Positions 52,456 to 62,668 of a stretch of 64,000 bases of DNA are shown here, piece by piece. Within the stretch, counting starts at the first letter, position 1; the number at the start of each line of letters is the position of its first letter. The stretch covers positions 1-64,000 of the forward strand of contig CAJQPE010000006.1 of the NCBI GenBank assembly GCA_905480125.1, read 5' to 3'. The notes under the pieces were generated by a model, which was not told where the DNA came from, did no database searches, and saw nothing but the letters and a program-made list of their open reading frames with translations. The DNA is from an uncultured Flavobacteriales bacterium. GTDB taxonomy: Bacteria > Bacteroidota > Bacteroidia > Flavobacteriales_G > NORP312. The translations under genes and the position numbers were made by a program.

Positions 52456-55400
52456 ATGACCCTCAGAGAACTCATAGAGCAGTATTGTACCGATAGCAAA
52501 ACGCTTCAGGTTACAGAAATGCTTAATAACCAGGATTCTAGAACTCATTTAAGAGGATTATTGGGTGCAGCAGAGGGGACCATTGCCGCTTCGATCGTGC
52601 GTAAAACACATGACAATCATATTTTTATTCTCGAAGAAAAGGAGAGGGCCGCCTACTTTCTAAATGATGTCCAAACTTTGCTCGGTAAAGACAAAGTGTT
52701 GTTCTTTCCAAAATCTTATAAATTTCCGTACGCTGAAGAAAAAACAGATAACGCCAATGTACTTCAACGTGCAGAAGTTCTGAGTAAAATGGAGAAAGGA
52801 AACCGAAGCATTATCGTGACCTATCCATCTGCAATAGCTGAAAATGTAATCACCAAAAAGCTTCTTAAAAAGAATACACTAACCGTTAAAATTGGTGATA
52901 ATTTATCCATTGATTTCATCAATGAACTGCTTAACGAGTTCAATTTTGAGCGTGTAGATTTCGTATATGAACCAGGGCAGTTTTCAATACGCGGAGGTAT
53001 TCTAGACATATTTTCATTCTCCCATGACCATCCATACAGAGTAGAATTTTTTGGCGATGATGTAGATTCTATTAGAACCTTCGATCCAACCAATCAGCTT
53101 TCAATTAAGACGTACCAGCGTATTTCCATTGTTCCCAATGTACAAGACCAATTACTTAGAGAAAGTAGGGAATCTTTTTTGCAATTTATGCCGAACAACT
53201 CTACGGTATGGATGAAGGATTATCAAATAACAGTAGACAGATTAGATAAAGAAATTCAAAAAGCTACTGCTTCTTATGAAAAATTAGAAGCTCAAACAGC
53301 ACACCTTAAACCTGACGAACTATTTACCACTAAAGAGCTTTTTAATCAGCTTTTAGGTAAGTTTCCGTTGATTGAATTTGGCTCAAAAAATTACTTCAGT
53401 TCAACACTTGAAATTGAATATAATTTATCGCCTCAACCCTCATTCAATAAGAAATTCGATTTACTCATCGAAAACTTAAATGCGAATACTTCTGCGGGTT
53501 TCGAAAACTTCGTTTTCGCAAACAATACTAAACAAATTGAGCGGTTATATAACATCTTTGAAGACATTGGTGGTAAAGTAAACTTTTATCCTATCAATGC
53601 TTCCATTCATGAAGGGTTCATAGATAATGATTTAAAAATTGCCTGCTACACAGACCATCAAATATTTGAGCGTTATCATAGATTTAGATTAAAAGAAGGT
53701 TTTAAAAAGAACGAACAGGCTTTAACTGTTAAGGAACTAACTCAGCTGATACCAGGCGATTATGTAACCCATATTGACCATGGTGTTGGCAAATATGAGG
53801 GTTTAGAGAAAATTGACGTTAATGGTAAGCCGCAAGAAGCCTTAAGATTAACATACAAGGGCGGTGATTTACTCTATGTTAGTATTCATTCTTTACACCG
53901 AATTGCAAAGTATTCAGGCAAGGAAGGCACTGAGCCTTCAATGCATAAAATAGGATCTAAAACCTGGAAAGCCAATAAAGCAAAAACGAAAACAAGAGTT
54001 AAAGAAATCGCATTTAACCTCATCACGTTATACGCTAAACGTAAATCACAGAAAGGATTTGCTTTTGCTCCTGATAATTATTTGCAAAATGAGTTGGAGG
54101 CATCATTTATCTATGAGGATACTCCTGATCAGGAAAAGTCAACTATAGCAATAAAAAAAGATATGGAGTCGGAATCGCCCATGGACCGTTTGATTTGTGG
54201 TGATGTTGGATTCGGCAAAACAGAATTGGCAATACGGGCTGCATTTAAAGCAGTATGCGACAGTAAACAGGTTGCTATTTTAGTTCCCACTACTATCTTA
54301 GCGTGGCAGCATTTTAAGACTTTCACAGAAAGATTAGAAGGTTTCCCATGCACCATAGATTATATTAATCGATTCAAATCAACGAAGGCTAATAAAGAAA
54401 CTATTACCAATTTAAAAAAAGGTAAACTAGATATCATTATTGGAACGCATCGACTACTCAGCAAGGAAACTAAATTTAATGATTTGGGATTGCTTATTAT
54501 TGACGAAGAACAAAAGTTTGGAGTTGGGGCTAAAGACAAACTGAAAACCTTTAAAGCCAACGTAGATACCCTAACTTTAACCGCAACACCTATTCCTAGG
54601 ACATTGCAATTCTCGTTAATGGGAGCTAGAGATTTGTCTATAATAAAAACGGCCCCGCCTAACAGACAACCAGTGCAAACAGAGTTGCACGGATTAAACG
54701 AAGAAACAATTCGAGATGCAATTAGCTACGAAGTATCTCGTGGTGGCCAGGTGTTTTTTGTTCACAACCGGGTTGAAAACATAAAAGATGTTGCTGGAAT
54801 GATTAATCGTCTATTACCAGATATCAAAGTTGGTATTGGCCATGGAAAAATGGATGGCGATAACCTGGAATCGATAATGATGGCCTTTATAGAAGGTGAA
54901 TATGATGTTCTGGTTTCTACCACAATTATTGAAGCTGGTTTGGATATTCCAAACGCAAATACCATAATTATTAACAACGCTCAAAACTTTGGATTAAGTG
55001 ATTTACATCAAATGCGAGGGAGAGTTGGGCGGTCGAACAAAAAAGCATTCTGTCTCCTACTCACTCCTCCTATGATTTCGGTTAGCTCTGAAGCTCAAAA
55101 AAGATTAAAAGCGATAGAACAATTCTCTGACTTAGGCAGTGGTTTTAGCATTGCCATGCGTGATTTAGACATTCGTGGAGCGGGAAACTTATTAGGTGCC
55201 GACCAGAGCGGTTTTATTTCTGATATAGGGTTAGAAACCTTTAAGAAAATATTAGACGAAGCTGTTCACGAATTAAAACAAAACGAGTTCAAGGAACTTT
55301 TTAAAGAAGAGGAAGGAAACGTCTTTATTAAAGACTGCCAAATTGATACTGATCTAGAAATTCTACTCCCCGATGATTACGTGAATCAAATTGCTGAAAG

Positions 55401-55803
55401 ACTTCAACTCTATAGAGAACTTGACGATATCGAAAACGAAGAAGAGCTGAAAATATTCGAAGAGGGTCTGATAGATCGATTTGGGGAAATCCCTCAACCA
55501 ACCCTTGATTTATTCGACACGCTGCGGCTTAGATGGATGGCAAAAGAAATCGGTTTCGAAAAACTGATTATCAAGAATACGAAGATGATTGGCTATTTTG
55601 TATCGAATGCCCAATCCGACTATTACAGCTCACCTACTTTTGGCAACATTATTAAGTTCGTTCAACAGAACCCTAGAGTGGGACAACTAAAAGAACGAAA
55701 CGAAAAGCTTACCATGGTCTTCGAAAGTGTTGAAACCGTTAGTAAAGCCCTTCAAACGCTTGAGCCTCTGAGTAATGAAATTGCTCTTGTAGAAAAGTCG
55801 TAA
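52456..55803 (+). CDS. mfd: Transcription-repair coupling factor Mfd
   Basis: 1115 residues. UvrB-like N-terminal region (about 10-350), RNA-polymerase-interaction domain (GDYVTHIDHGVGKYEGLEKI, about 433-452), then the RecG-like translocase: Walker A GDVGFGKTELAIRA (about 578-591), DEEQKFG (about 683-689), TATPIPRTLQF (about 709-719), and motif VI QMRGRVGRS (about 853-861). C-terminal TRCF domain about 950-1070. It removes stalled RNA polymerase and recruits excision repair to transcribed-strand lesions. Confidence 0.97.
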   Translation: MTLRELIEQYCTDSKTLQVTEMLNNQDSRTHLRGLLGAAEGTIAASIVRKTHDNHIFILEEKERAAYFLNDVQTLLGKDKVLFFPKSYKFPYAEEKTDNANVLQRAEVLSKMEKGNRSIIVTYPSAIAENVITKKLLKKNTLTVKIGDNLSIDFINELLNEFNFERVDFVYEPGQFSIRGGILDIFSFSHDHPYRVEFFGDDVDSIRTFDPTNQLSIKTYQRISIVPNVQDQLLRESRESFLQFMPNNSTVWMKDYQITVDRLDKEIQKATASYEKLEAQTAHLKPDELFTTKELFNQLLGKFPLIEFGSKNYFSSTLEIEYNLSPQPSFNKKFDLLIENLNANTSAGFENFVFANNTKQIERLYNIFEDIGGKVNFYPINASIHEGFIDNDLKIACYTDHQIFERYHRFRLKEGFKKNEQALTVKELTQLIPGDYVTHIDHGVGKYEGLEKIDVNGKPQEALRLTYKGGDLLYVSIHSLHRIAKYSGKEGTEPSMHKIGSKTWKANKAKTKTRVKEIAFNLITLYAKRKSQKGFAFAPDNYLQNELEASFIYEDTPDQEKSTIAIKKDMESESPMDRLICGDVGFGKTELAIRAAFKAVCDSKQVAILVPTTILAWQHFKTFTERLEGFPCTIDYINRFKSTKANKETITNLKKGKLDIIIGTHRLLSKETKFNDLGLLIIDEEQKFGVGAKDKLKTFKANVDTLTLTATPIPRTLQFSLMGARDLSIIKTAPPNRQPVQTELHGLNEETIRDAISYEVSRGGQVFFVHNRVENIKDVAGMINRLLPDIKVGIGHGKMDGDNLESIMMAFIEGEYDVLVSTTIIEAGLDIPNANTIIINNAQNFGLSDLHQMRGRVGRSNKKAFCLLLTPPMISVSSEAQKRLKAIEQFSDLGSGFSIAMRDLDIRGAGNLLGADQSGFISDIGLETFKKILDEAVHELKQNEFKELFKEEEGNVFIKDCQIDTDLEILLPDDYVNQIAERLQLYRELDDIENEEELKIFEEGLIDRFGEIPQPTLDLFDTLRLRWMAKEIGFEKLIIKNTKMIGYFVSNAQSDYYSSPTFGNIIKFVQQNPRVGQLKERNEKLTMVFESVETVSKALQTLEPLSNEIALVEKS

Positions 55804-55812
55804 TTTTACAAT

Positions 55813-56400
55813 ATGACTTTAAAGAACATTGTCTTTATTGTATTCACAATTTGTACGTTTTCGTACACCTCTTGCAAAAAAGGTTGCACTGATGAAAAAG
55901 CAATTAATTACGATTCCTCAGCTAAAAGGGATGACGGCTCTTGTATTGAAGAAATTTGTGGCTGTATGGATCATGCCGCAAAAAACTTCAACGTGGATGC
56001 TAATTGCGAATTAAATTCCGTTTGCCAATACCTCGTAGACACCTTAATTGGATCTTATACTGGCTATTATGTGTATTGGGGTCCTTTCACTCAAGGAGAC
56101 ACTGTCAACGTAAATTTCATAATAGACAAAGACGCCAATAACTTTTTAAAATGGTCTACTAGTGGAACCTACTTTCATCAACTAGATTCCGATTGCGAAA
56201 CGGGCAGCGCTAGCCAAGCAAGTAATACGTATACATTTTCTCAAGGAAACGCTAACGGCCAAATCAGTAATCCATGTGAGTACGTTTTACAAGAGTATGA
56301 ATTCGCTTACATAAATGCCGATTCTGCATTATTTAAAAGCAGTGAAATTGACTTTACGGGAGATGTAAACATTTATCACTTTTACCTCGCTAAAGAATGA
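55813..56400 (+). CDS. Lipoprotein with two Cys-rich GC-x-D repeats
   Basis: 195 residues. Lipoprotein signal with YTSC lipobox (Cys about 21). Two tandem motifs follow: GCTDEKAINYDSSAKRDDGS-C (about 25-45) and GCMDHAAKNFNVDANC onward (about 50-70). The Asp/Asn and Cys spacing looks like the small disulphide- and metal-stabilised repeat found in many Bacteroidota secreted proteins. The remaining 120 residues are beta-rich, with no recognised domain. It lies 9 bp after mfd, but an envelope role is more likely than a repair link. Confidence 0.75.
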   Translation: MTLKNIVFIVFTICTFSYTSCKKGCTDEKAINYDSSAKRDDGSCIEEICGCMDHAAKNFNVDANCELNSVCQYLVDTLIGSYTGYYVYWGPFTQGDTVNVNFIIDKDANNFLKWSTSGTYFHQLDSDCETGSASQASNTYTFSQGNANGQISNPCEYVLQEYEFAYINADSALFKSSEIDFTGDVNIYHFYLAKE

Positions 56401-56437
56401 GCAAGCTAGAAGAGATTCATCATGCTTATTTTAGTTC

Positions 56438-57244
56438 ATGACCGTTAGAAACCAACTTTCCGCTTTTCTGAATACCCCTTCCCTTTTTTTAGATGATAAA
56501 ATATCGGCATACAAGCCCTTTCATACTTCTAAGAAAGCGACTGCACAACCACCCGATAGTGAAAACTACGTTTTCGGGAAAAGGATGGAGGAGTTCCTTG
56601 AATTTTACTTCGAACAATCTAACCAATATCGGGTTCTAGCTAAGAGCCTTCAAATAAATAAGGAAAAAATAACGATTGGTGAGTTAGACTTTATTATAGA
56701 AGATAATACCCAACAAAAACTGATACATATAGAATTGGTCAGTAAATTCTATTTATACGATCCAGCTATACATGAAGAACTAAACAGGTGGATTGGTCCT
56801 AACAAAAAAGATAGTCTTATTCAAAAGCTAGATAAATTACAGAAAAAACAGCTCCCGCTATTATTTAATCCTTGCACCAAAGTTGAATTGCAAAAATTTG
56901 AGATTGAACCAAAAACTGTTGAGCAACAGCTTTGCTTCAAGGCACAGCTATATATCCCTTATCAGTTCGAAACCAAATTAATTAAGCCAATCGTAAATAT
57001 AGATTGTATTGCCGGATTTTGGATCAGGCCTGAGCAACTTCACCGCTCTGAATTCCAAGATGCTAAATTTAATATCCCAATAAAAAATGATTGGTACTGC
57101 AGGCCCAATAAAGAAGCTGAATGGGAAGAATTATCCTCCATTTCAACTAAATTAGATAAACTGCATAAAATGAAAAAATCTCCGTTAGTCTGGGTAAATA
57201 AATCTGGCTCCATCTTTGAGAAGTGCTTCATAGTTTGGTGGTAA
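56438..57244 (+). CDS. DUF1853 family protein
   Basis: 268 residues, no signal peptide. FGKRMEEFLEFYFEQSNQYRVLA (first 20 residues about 46-65) and the acidic GELDFIIEDNTQQKLIHIELVSKFYLY (ending about 107) fit DUF1853. The E-x(n)-D/E-x-K-type layout (GELDFII ... HIELVSKFY) resembles a PD-(D/E)XK nuclease core, which is inference only. Its neighbours (lipoprotein, M48 protease) give no functional clue. Confidence 0.75.
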   Translation: MTVRNQLSAFLNTPSLFLDDKISAYKPFHTSKKATAQPPDSENYVFGKRMEEFLEFYFEQSNQYRVLAKSLQINKEKITIGELDFIIEDNTQQKLIHIELVSKFYLYDPAIHEELNRWIGPNKKDSLIQKLDKLQKKQLPLLFNPCTKVELQKFEIEPKTVEQQLCFKAQLYIPYQFETKLIKPIVNIDCIAGFWIRPEQLHRSEFQDAKFNIPIKNDWYCRPNKEAEWEELSSISTKLDKLHKMKKSPLVWVNKSGSIFEKCFIVWW

Positions 57245-57254
57245 TTATTTAGTT

Positions 57255-59195
57255 TTGAATCATAAATTTAAGCTCTTGCTAAAACATATTTTCATTTTCT
57301 TAATTGCAATCCTTTCTGTTTCGAACTCTATTGCTCAAAATTATTATCAGCCTTATCAGCTGCCTGATTCTATGCCCGATGCGTACCTTATAGATGAGGA
57401 TAGTTTAAAAGAGGTAATGCTTAATCGAATTCCTGAAAAGTATCAAAACTCGATTTACGCAGAAGCAATAGATGATTATACAGGCTTGCAAGCTGAAATG
57501 GTTACCGGGTTTTTAACTAGTGGAAACATATACTTAAACTGGCCAGAAATTGAAAACTACGTTAACGATATTATTAAAGAAACACTCCCGGCAGACTTAA
57601 TTGAAAAACATCATTTTAGAGCATATGTAACAAGAGACCCCTCTATCAACGCTTTTGTTATGAATGACGGAGCTATATTCGTGAATATAGGCTTACTAGC
57701 AAAAATAGAAAGCGAAGCAGCATTGGCATTTGTTATTGGCCATGAAGTTTCTCACCATCTTAATCACGATGTTATTGATCGATTCGTAAAAGACCATGAA
57801 AACAGGGATAAATACGAAACCGATAAGAGCTTACTTGGTTCTATCGTAGGTTCTGTTGTCGCACAAAACAGGACTAACTCATACAGTAGAGGTCAAGAAA
57901 GTGATGCTGATCAATTAGGGTTGAAATTGATAAAAGATACTAAATATGACCTCGTGAAGGGTGTGGAGGTGATGAAACAATTCGAGGAGCTTGATAAAAA
58001 ATATAAATTAAGAAGAGGAGGATTTTTTAACGGATTTCTGGTTGGATCTACTCACCCAAATTCTGAAGATAGATACAAATCGTTAAAACGAAGAATAAGA
58101 AAACAAAATGGCACCAGTTCATTCTTAGTTAGTGAAGATCAATTTCATCAAATACAACAAATTGCGCTTTACGAATCACTTGAAAGCCTGCTGCGTGTTC
58201 ATCAGATGTACGAATGTTTCGAATTATCATTTAAGTTGTGGCTATCAGACCAAGAAAATTCAATGTATAGATATTACTTAATGGAATCGTTACGAAAAAT
58301 GTTCTACACCAATTCCTATCAAATGCACCAACCCATATTCCAAAACGAGTACCGCGGGCGCTATCGTCAAAAAAGAAAAGAGCTCGATTTCGAATACCAA
58401 ATTCGAATTGCCAAACAAGTAAAAAATATAGTTTCTAAAGCTCTTTCTATAGACAAAACGGAAGTTGAAGCAATTGAAGTCCCCATATGGGAAGAAGATA
58501 CATTGGGGCTTATAACTTATAATCACTTATTTAATTTAGTCTCAAAATCGGATGAATTAGGCAACTATCCTGAGTGCTATTTAACAAAAGGTCTAAAGAA
58601 ATATGTTGAAGGCTCAGAATATGAAGAATATTTAGAGAGATACATAGAGTTTCCTAATGCTAAGTACGCCCAAGTTGCTAATTCTATTCTTGATTCTGTA
58701 GCTGTTTCAATTCCTATAAAAAGCATAGTAATGTTAACGAGCTACCAAGATCCTGAGGAGACTGATACCTTGTATAAAATTTACAAGGAGGATATTGATT
58801 CTGCTTTAATGACCAATTTCCCTAATCTCATATACAGAGGCATTGATGATGATGATATGTTCACTTTTAGACAAACCGTTGCGCTATCAAGTTTAATGGA
58901 ATTTATGAATTCTGTTGGAAATTCAAGTAGTGGAACATTTAATGCTTGGATCTATAATCCCGAATATTTAGACTTTTACTCAGAATTAGATATCGATAAA
59001 CTTCATTTTCTACAAGTAAAAGTTGCAGACCAAGAAGGCGAGCGAATTAACCATATAGTTTTAAAAACAATCGACCTTAAACCAGATAAAAATCAAAGTA
59101 CCTCCGTTTCTAAGCGGAAAGAAAATACAGGCTACGTTGCCATTGAAGAAATGCTAAAAGAGTCTATTGAGTTGAATACTAGGTACTTTGACTAA
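57255..59195 (+). CDS. Secreted M48-family zinc metallopeptidase
   Basis: 646 residues, TTG start needed for the signal peptide (about 1-27, IFIFLIAILSVSNSIAQ). The protease domain holds the zinc motif FVIGHEVSHHLNHD (about 156-169; HExxH) and the downstream third ligand region RGQESDADQLGLKLI (about 215-229). A short TPR/helical region and a long C-terminal part with no recognised domain follow. M48 periplasmic peptidases degrade misfolded envelope proteins. The stop is 6 bp from the convergent clpX stop. Confidence 0.88.
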   Translation: MNHKFKLLLKHIFIFLIAILSVSNSIAQNYYQPYQLPDSMPDAYLIDEDSLKEVMLNRIPEKYQNSIYAEAIDDYTGLQAEMVTGFLTSGNIYLNWPEIENYVNDIIKETLPADLIEKHHFRAYVTRDPSINAFVMNDGAIFVNIGLLAKIESEAALAFVIGHEVSHHLNHDVIDRFVKDHENRDKYETDKSLLGSIVGSVVAQNRTNSYSRGQESDADQLGLKLIKDTKYDLVKGVEVMKQFEELDKKYKLRRGGFFNGFLVGSTHPNSEDRYKSLKRRIRKQNGTSSFLVSEDQFHQIQQIALYESLESLLRVHQMYECFELSFKLWLSDQENSMYRYYLMESLRKMFYTNSYQMHQPIFQNEYRGRYRQKRKELDFEYQIRIAKQVKNIVSKALSIDKTEVEAIEVPIWEEDTLGLITYNHLFNLVSKSDELGNYPECYLTKGLKKYVEGSEYEEYLERYIEFPNAKYAQVANSILDSVAVSIPIKSIVMLTSYQDPEETDTLYKIYKEDIDSALMTNFPNLIYRGIDDDDMFTFRQTVALSSLMEFMNSVGNSSSGTFNAWIYNPEYLDFYSELDIDKLHFLQVKVADQEGERINHIVLKTIDLKPDKNQSTSVSKRKENTGYVAIEEMLKESIELNTRYFD

Positions 59196-59201
59196 AAGAA
59201 G

Positions 59202-60434
59202 CTATGCCGCTTTCATCTTGGTTATAGCAGCCTTATTCAACTTGCTTTTTGCATAACTATAAGTCACTTTAAACTCCTTAACATCTTTTTCTGAAGGTAA
59301 TTCGAACATAGCGTCCACCATAATAGCTTCACAGATCGAGCGTAATCCCCTAGCACCTAATTTAAATTCTAGAGCTTTCTCAACAATATGATCTAGTACC
59401 TTTTTATCGAAAGTAAGTTTGATGCCTTCCATCTCAAATAACTTAACATATTGCTTAACTAAAGAGTTTTTTGGTTCTGTTAAAATTCGTCTTAGAGCAT
59501 CTCCATCTAGGGGGTTCAAATAAGTGAGAACAGGAAAACGACCAATTAGTTCAGGTATCAATCCAAATGATTTTAAATCTTGTGGAGAAACGTACTGCAG
59601 CATATTGTCTTTATCGAATTGGTCTGATTTTTTACTTGCGCTGTATCCAACAGCATGCGTGTTCACACGCTTTCCAATTACTGGAACAATACCATCAAAA
59701 GCACCGCCACAAATAAACAATATATCTTTCGTGTTAACTTGTACAAGTTTTTGTTCCGGGTGCTTTCTACCTCCCTGGGGTGGAACACCAACCGTAGTGC
59801 CTTCGAGTAACTTCAGCATAGCTTGCTGAACTCCCTCGCCAGATACATCTCGAGTAATTGAAGGGTTATCACTCTTACGCGCAATTTTATCAATTTCGTC
59901 AATAAAAACGATCCCTCGCTCGGCAGCATTCACATCATAATCTGCAGATTGCAACAAACGAGATAAGATACTTTCAACATCCTCACCTACATAACCTGCT
60001 TCTGTTATTACGGTAGCATCAGCAATACAGAAAGGAACATTCAGTATTTTAGCAATGGTTTTGGCTAGAAGAGTTTTACCCGTCCCAGTTTCTCCCACCA
60101 TAACAACATTAGATTTTTCAATCTCTATTTCATCTTCGTCAACTTTTTGTGTGACTCTTTTATAGTGGTTGTAAACAGCTACTGATAATGTTTTTTTGGC
60201 CTCCTCTTGACCTATTATGTATTCATCAAGATGGCGCTTAAAATCAATTGGCTTCAGAAGATTTATATTTGAAGTCAACTCTTCGTTAACTTTTTCAGAC
60301 ATTTCTTCTTTTACGATTGACTTTGCTTGTTCAACACAATTGTCACAAATATGACCTGTGATACCGGCAATAAGAACTTCAGTCTCGCGCTTATCACGAC
60401 CACAAAATGAGCATTTAACGTTTTCTTGTTCCAT
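59202..60434 (-). CDS. clpX: ATP-dependent Clp protease ATP-binding subunit ClpX
   Basis: 410 residues. N-terminal C4 zinc finger [10 protein letters not shown] ... HICDNC (about 9-34), Walker [14 protein letters not shown] (about 114-126), Walker [10 protein letters not shown] (about 176-184), sensor/arginine finger GRFPVLT region (about 299-305), C-terminal [14 protein letters not shown]. It unfolds substrates and feeds them to ClpP, encoded 52 bp upstream. Confidence 0.97.
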   Translation of the reverse strand: MEQENVKCSFCGRDKRETEVLIAGITGHICDNCVEQAKSIVKEEMSEKVNEELTSNINLLKPIDFKRHLDEYIIGQEEAKKTLSVAVYNHYKRVTQKVDEDEIEIEKSNVVMVGETGTGKTLLAKTIAKILNVPFCIADATVITEAGYVGEDVESILSRLLQSADYDVNAAERGIVFIDEIDKIARKSDNPSITRDVSGEGVQQAMLKLLEGTTVGVPPQGGRKHPEQKLVQVNTKDILFICGGAFDGIVPVIGKRVNTHAVGYSASKKSDQFDKDNMLQYVSPQDLKSFGLIPELIGRFPVLTYLNPLDGDALRRILTEPKNSLVKQYVKLFEMEGIKLTFDKKVLDHIVEKALEFKLGARGLRSICEAIMVDAMFELPSEKDVKEFKVTYSYAKSKLNKAAITKMKAA

Positions 60435-60486
60435 AACAGAATTTTAGCGAGTATGCTTTTATGGGAAAATTAGAAAAAGGTTGCAA

Positions 60487-61167
60487 TTATTTTTTACGAT
60501 CTCTAATCAAAACTTCGTCAACCATACCGTAAGCTTTAGCTTCAGCAGCAGTCATCCAAAAATCACGATCACTATCAGCCCAAACTTTATCATAAGTCTG
60601 ACCAGAATGCTCCGCAATTATATCATACAATTCCTTCTTTAGTTTTTGAATTTCTTTTGCTGTAATCTCTATATCAGAGGCTTGTCCTTGTGCACCACCT
60701 AAAGGCTGATGTATCATCACTCTAGAATGTTTTAATGCTGTTCTTTTACCCTTTTCACCAGCACACATTAATACCGCTCCCATTGAAGCTGCCATCCCTG
60801 TGCAGATTGTAGCAACATCAGGCTTAATGTATTGCATAGTATCGTACATACCTAAACCAGCATAAACCGAACCACCAGGGCTGTTGATATAAATCTGAAT
60901 ATCCTTATCAGCATCAGCCGATTCCAAAAACAATAATTGACCTTGAATTATATTTGAAACATGATCATCAATACCTGTACCTAAAAAGATAATTCTATCC
61001 ATCATCAATCGAGAGAAAATATCCATAGAAGCAACGTTCATTTGACGTTCTTCAATAATTGTTGGCGAGATATAGCTATTTAAAACAGAAGTATATTTTG
61101 CTAATGAAGTGCTACTAATGCCTAAGTGTTTAGTCGCGTATTTATTGAATTCGTTTTGATCGAACAT
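60487..61167 (-). CDS. clpP: ATP-dependent Clp protease proteolytic subunit
   Basis: 226 residues. Catalytic Ser in [13 protein letters not shown] (about 121-133), His in [14 protein letters not shown] (about 146-159), Asp in [13 protein letters not shown] (about 199-211), the full ClpP triad. The N-terminal region is slightly longer than the E. coli protein. It lies between tig and clpX, 6 bp after tig. Confidence 0.97.
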   Translation of the reverse strand: MFDQNEFNKYATKHLGISSTSLAKYTSVLNSYISPTIIEERQMNVASMDIFSRLMMDRIIFLGTGIDDHVSNIIQGQLLFLESADADKDIQIYINSPGGSVYAGLGMYDTMQYIKPDVATICTGMAASMGAVLMCAGEKGKRTALKHSRVMIHQPLGGAQGQASDIEITAKEIQKLKKELYDIIAEHSGQTYDKVWADSDRDFWMTAAEAKAYGMVDEVLIRDRKK

Positions 61168-61173
61168 CGTCTT

Positions 61174-62568
61174 TTATAAATTTAAGTTGTTTTTCAAGGT
61201 AGATAAAAATCCTTTTTCTTTCTTCTCGGTTGCTAATTTAACAAATTCGTCATAAGTAACTTCTTTATTTTTTAGCTTGAATGTATTCTCAAAAAGCTCC
61301 ATCATTTTAACATCGTAAAGCATTTCGTAAATACGTTGAGCTTCTTCTTTGTTTTGCAAAACTCGTGTAGCTGTATCCTCCAACTCACTATCTGCGATTT
61401 CCATTTGGCCATATTGAACCATTTGCTGACGAACTAGGTCTTTGGTATAATTCATTACCTCTTCATTCTCAACTTTGATGTTATTTTCTTTGAAAATCTT
61501 GTTTTGTATTAACTGCCATCGCAAACCTTTTGCGTAGTCCTCATACTCCGTATCTAATTGATCCTGAGTCAATTTTTCGTTAACGGCTAGAAGCCATCTT
61601 TTCAAAAATGTATCCGGTAACTTAAGTTTTGCTTTATCAAGAAGAGTTTCGGTAATATCATACTTCAACTTTCTTTTTGCGTCAGTCTCTAACTGTTTTG
61701 AAATTTCTCCAGATATTTTTTCTTCAAGCTCTTTCTCAGATTTAACTGTATCCTTACCAAATGCTTTATCAAATAGTTCTTGATCCAAAACTGCAGGTTC
61801 TACCCTGTAAATCAATTTCACCTCAAACTCGAATTTAGATTTGATATCATCTACTTCTGCCTTATCAACATTAAGCATTGCAGCAGTATCAGCACCACCT
61901 TTACTTACTTTGTGCGGATCAACGGTAATCTTATCTCCAATTTTTTTACCAAGTAATGTCTTCGCAACTTTAGCATCCTCAATATATTCCAAAGCAATTG
62001 TAGATGTATGATAAATTCCACCAGCTTTGATTTCTCCTTTGTCGTCAAGCTCTCTAAATTCTCCTTGAATCATATCTATACCAGCCGTTTCGTCAACGTT
62101 AGAAACTTTGCCGTATCGCTTTTGAATATCCGCAATATTTTTTTCAACCAATTTTTGATCAACACCAATTTTATATAAATCGAATTTGCTTTTTTCTGAA
62201 ATCTTAACATCAAACTTTGGTGATAACCCTAAATCGTATATAAATTCAAACGATGTGTCTTTATCCAAATCAAGATTCATCGAATCTTCTTTTGGTAAAG
62301 GATTTCCAAGAATCTCTAAATTATTTTCTTTTATGTAATTGTAAACTGAATCTGCAGCTGTTTTGTTTAATTCTTCAGCCAAAACAGATTTACGGTACAT
62401 TTTGTTAATCATTCCCATAGGAACCATTCCAGGTCTAAAACCAGGCACTTTTGCTTGCTTTCGGTAACTTTTTAGTGTGTTGCTAACCTTCTCTTTGTAG
62501 TCCGCTTCAGTTAAATTCACCTTAACTACTGCGTTTAAATCATCAATATTTTCTTGCGTAATATCCAT
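61174..62568 (-). CDS. tig: Trigger factor
   Basis: 464 residues. The ribosome-binding domain has the signature GFRPGMVPMGMINKMY (about 42-57). The middle peptidyl-prolyl isomerase region (about 160-255) is divergent, as usual in this phylum, and may lack isomerase activity. The C-terminal chaperone arms are helical (about 256-464). It binds nascent chains at the exit tunnel. First gene of the tig-clpP-clpX unit. Confidence 0.93.
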   Translation of the reverse strand: MDITQENIDDLNAVVKVNLTEADYKEKVSNTLKSYRKQAKVPGFRPGMVPMGMINKMYRKSVLAEELNKTAADSVYNYIKENNLEILGNPLPKEDSMNLDLDKDTSFEFIYDLGLSPKFDVKISEKSKFDLYKIGVDQKLVEKNIADIQKRYGKVSNVDETAGIDMIQGEFRELDDKGEIKAGGIYHTSTIALEYIEDAKVAKTLLGKKIGDKITVDPHKVSKGGADTAAMLNVDKAEVDDIKSKFEFEVKLIYRVEPAVLDQELFDKAFGKDTVKSEKELEEKISGEISKQLETDAKRKLKYDITETLLDKAKLKLPDTFLKRWLLAVNEKLTQDQLDTEYEDYAKGLRWQLIQNKIFKENNIKVENEEVMNYTKDLVRQQMVQYGQMEIADSELEDTATRVLQNKEEAQRIYEMLYDVKMMELFENTFKLKNKEVTYDEFVKLATEKKEKGFLSTLKNNLNL

Positions 62569-62608
62569 AATAATTGTTTCGAACGATTCTTGATTTTTCT
62601 AGCGAGTG

Positions 62609-62616
62609 CAAATATA
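62609..62616 (-). promoter_or_regulatory. Putative -7 element TATATTTG for tig-clpP-clpX
   Basis: Perfect TAnnTTTG on the minus strand, 40 bases before the tig ATG. No good -33 TTG at normal spacing. Confidence 0.5.
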
Positions 62617-62668
62617 CTGAGAACTTCTTTAATTTCGGTCTTATTATATCAGATATTCATGCGCTAAC

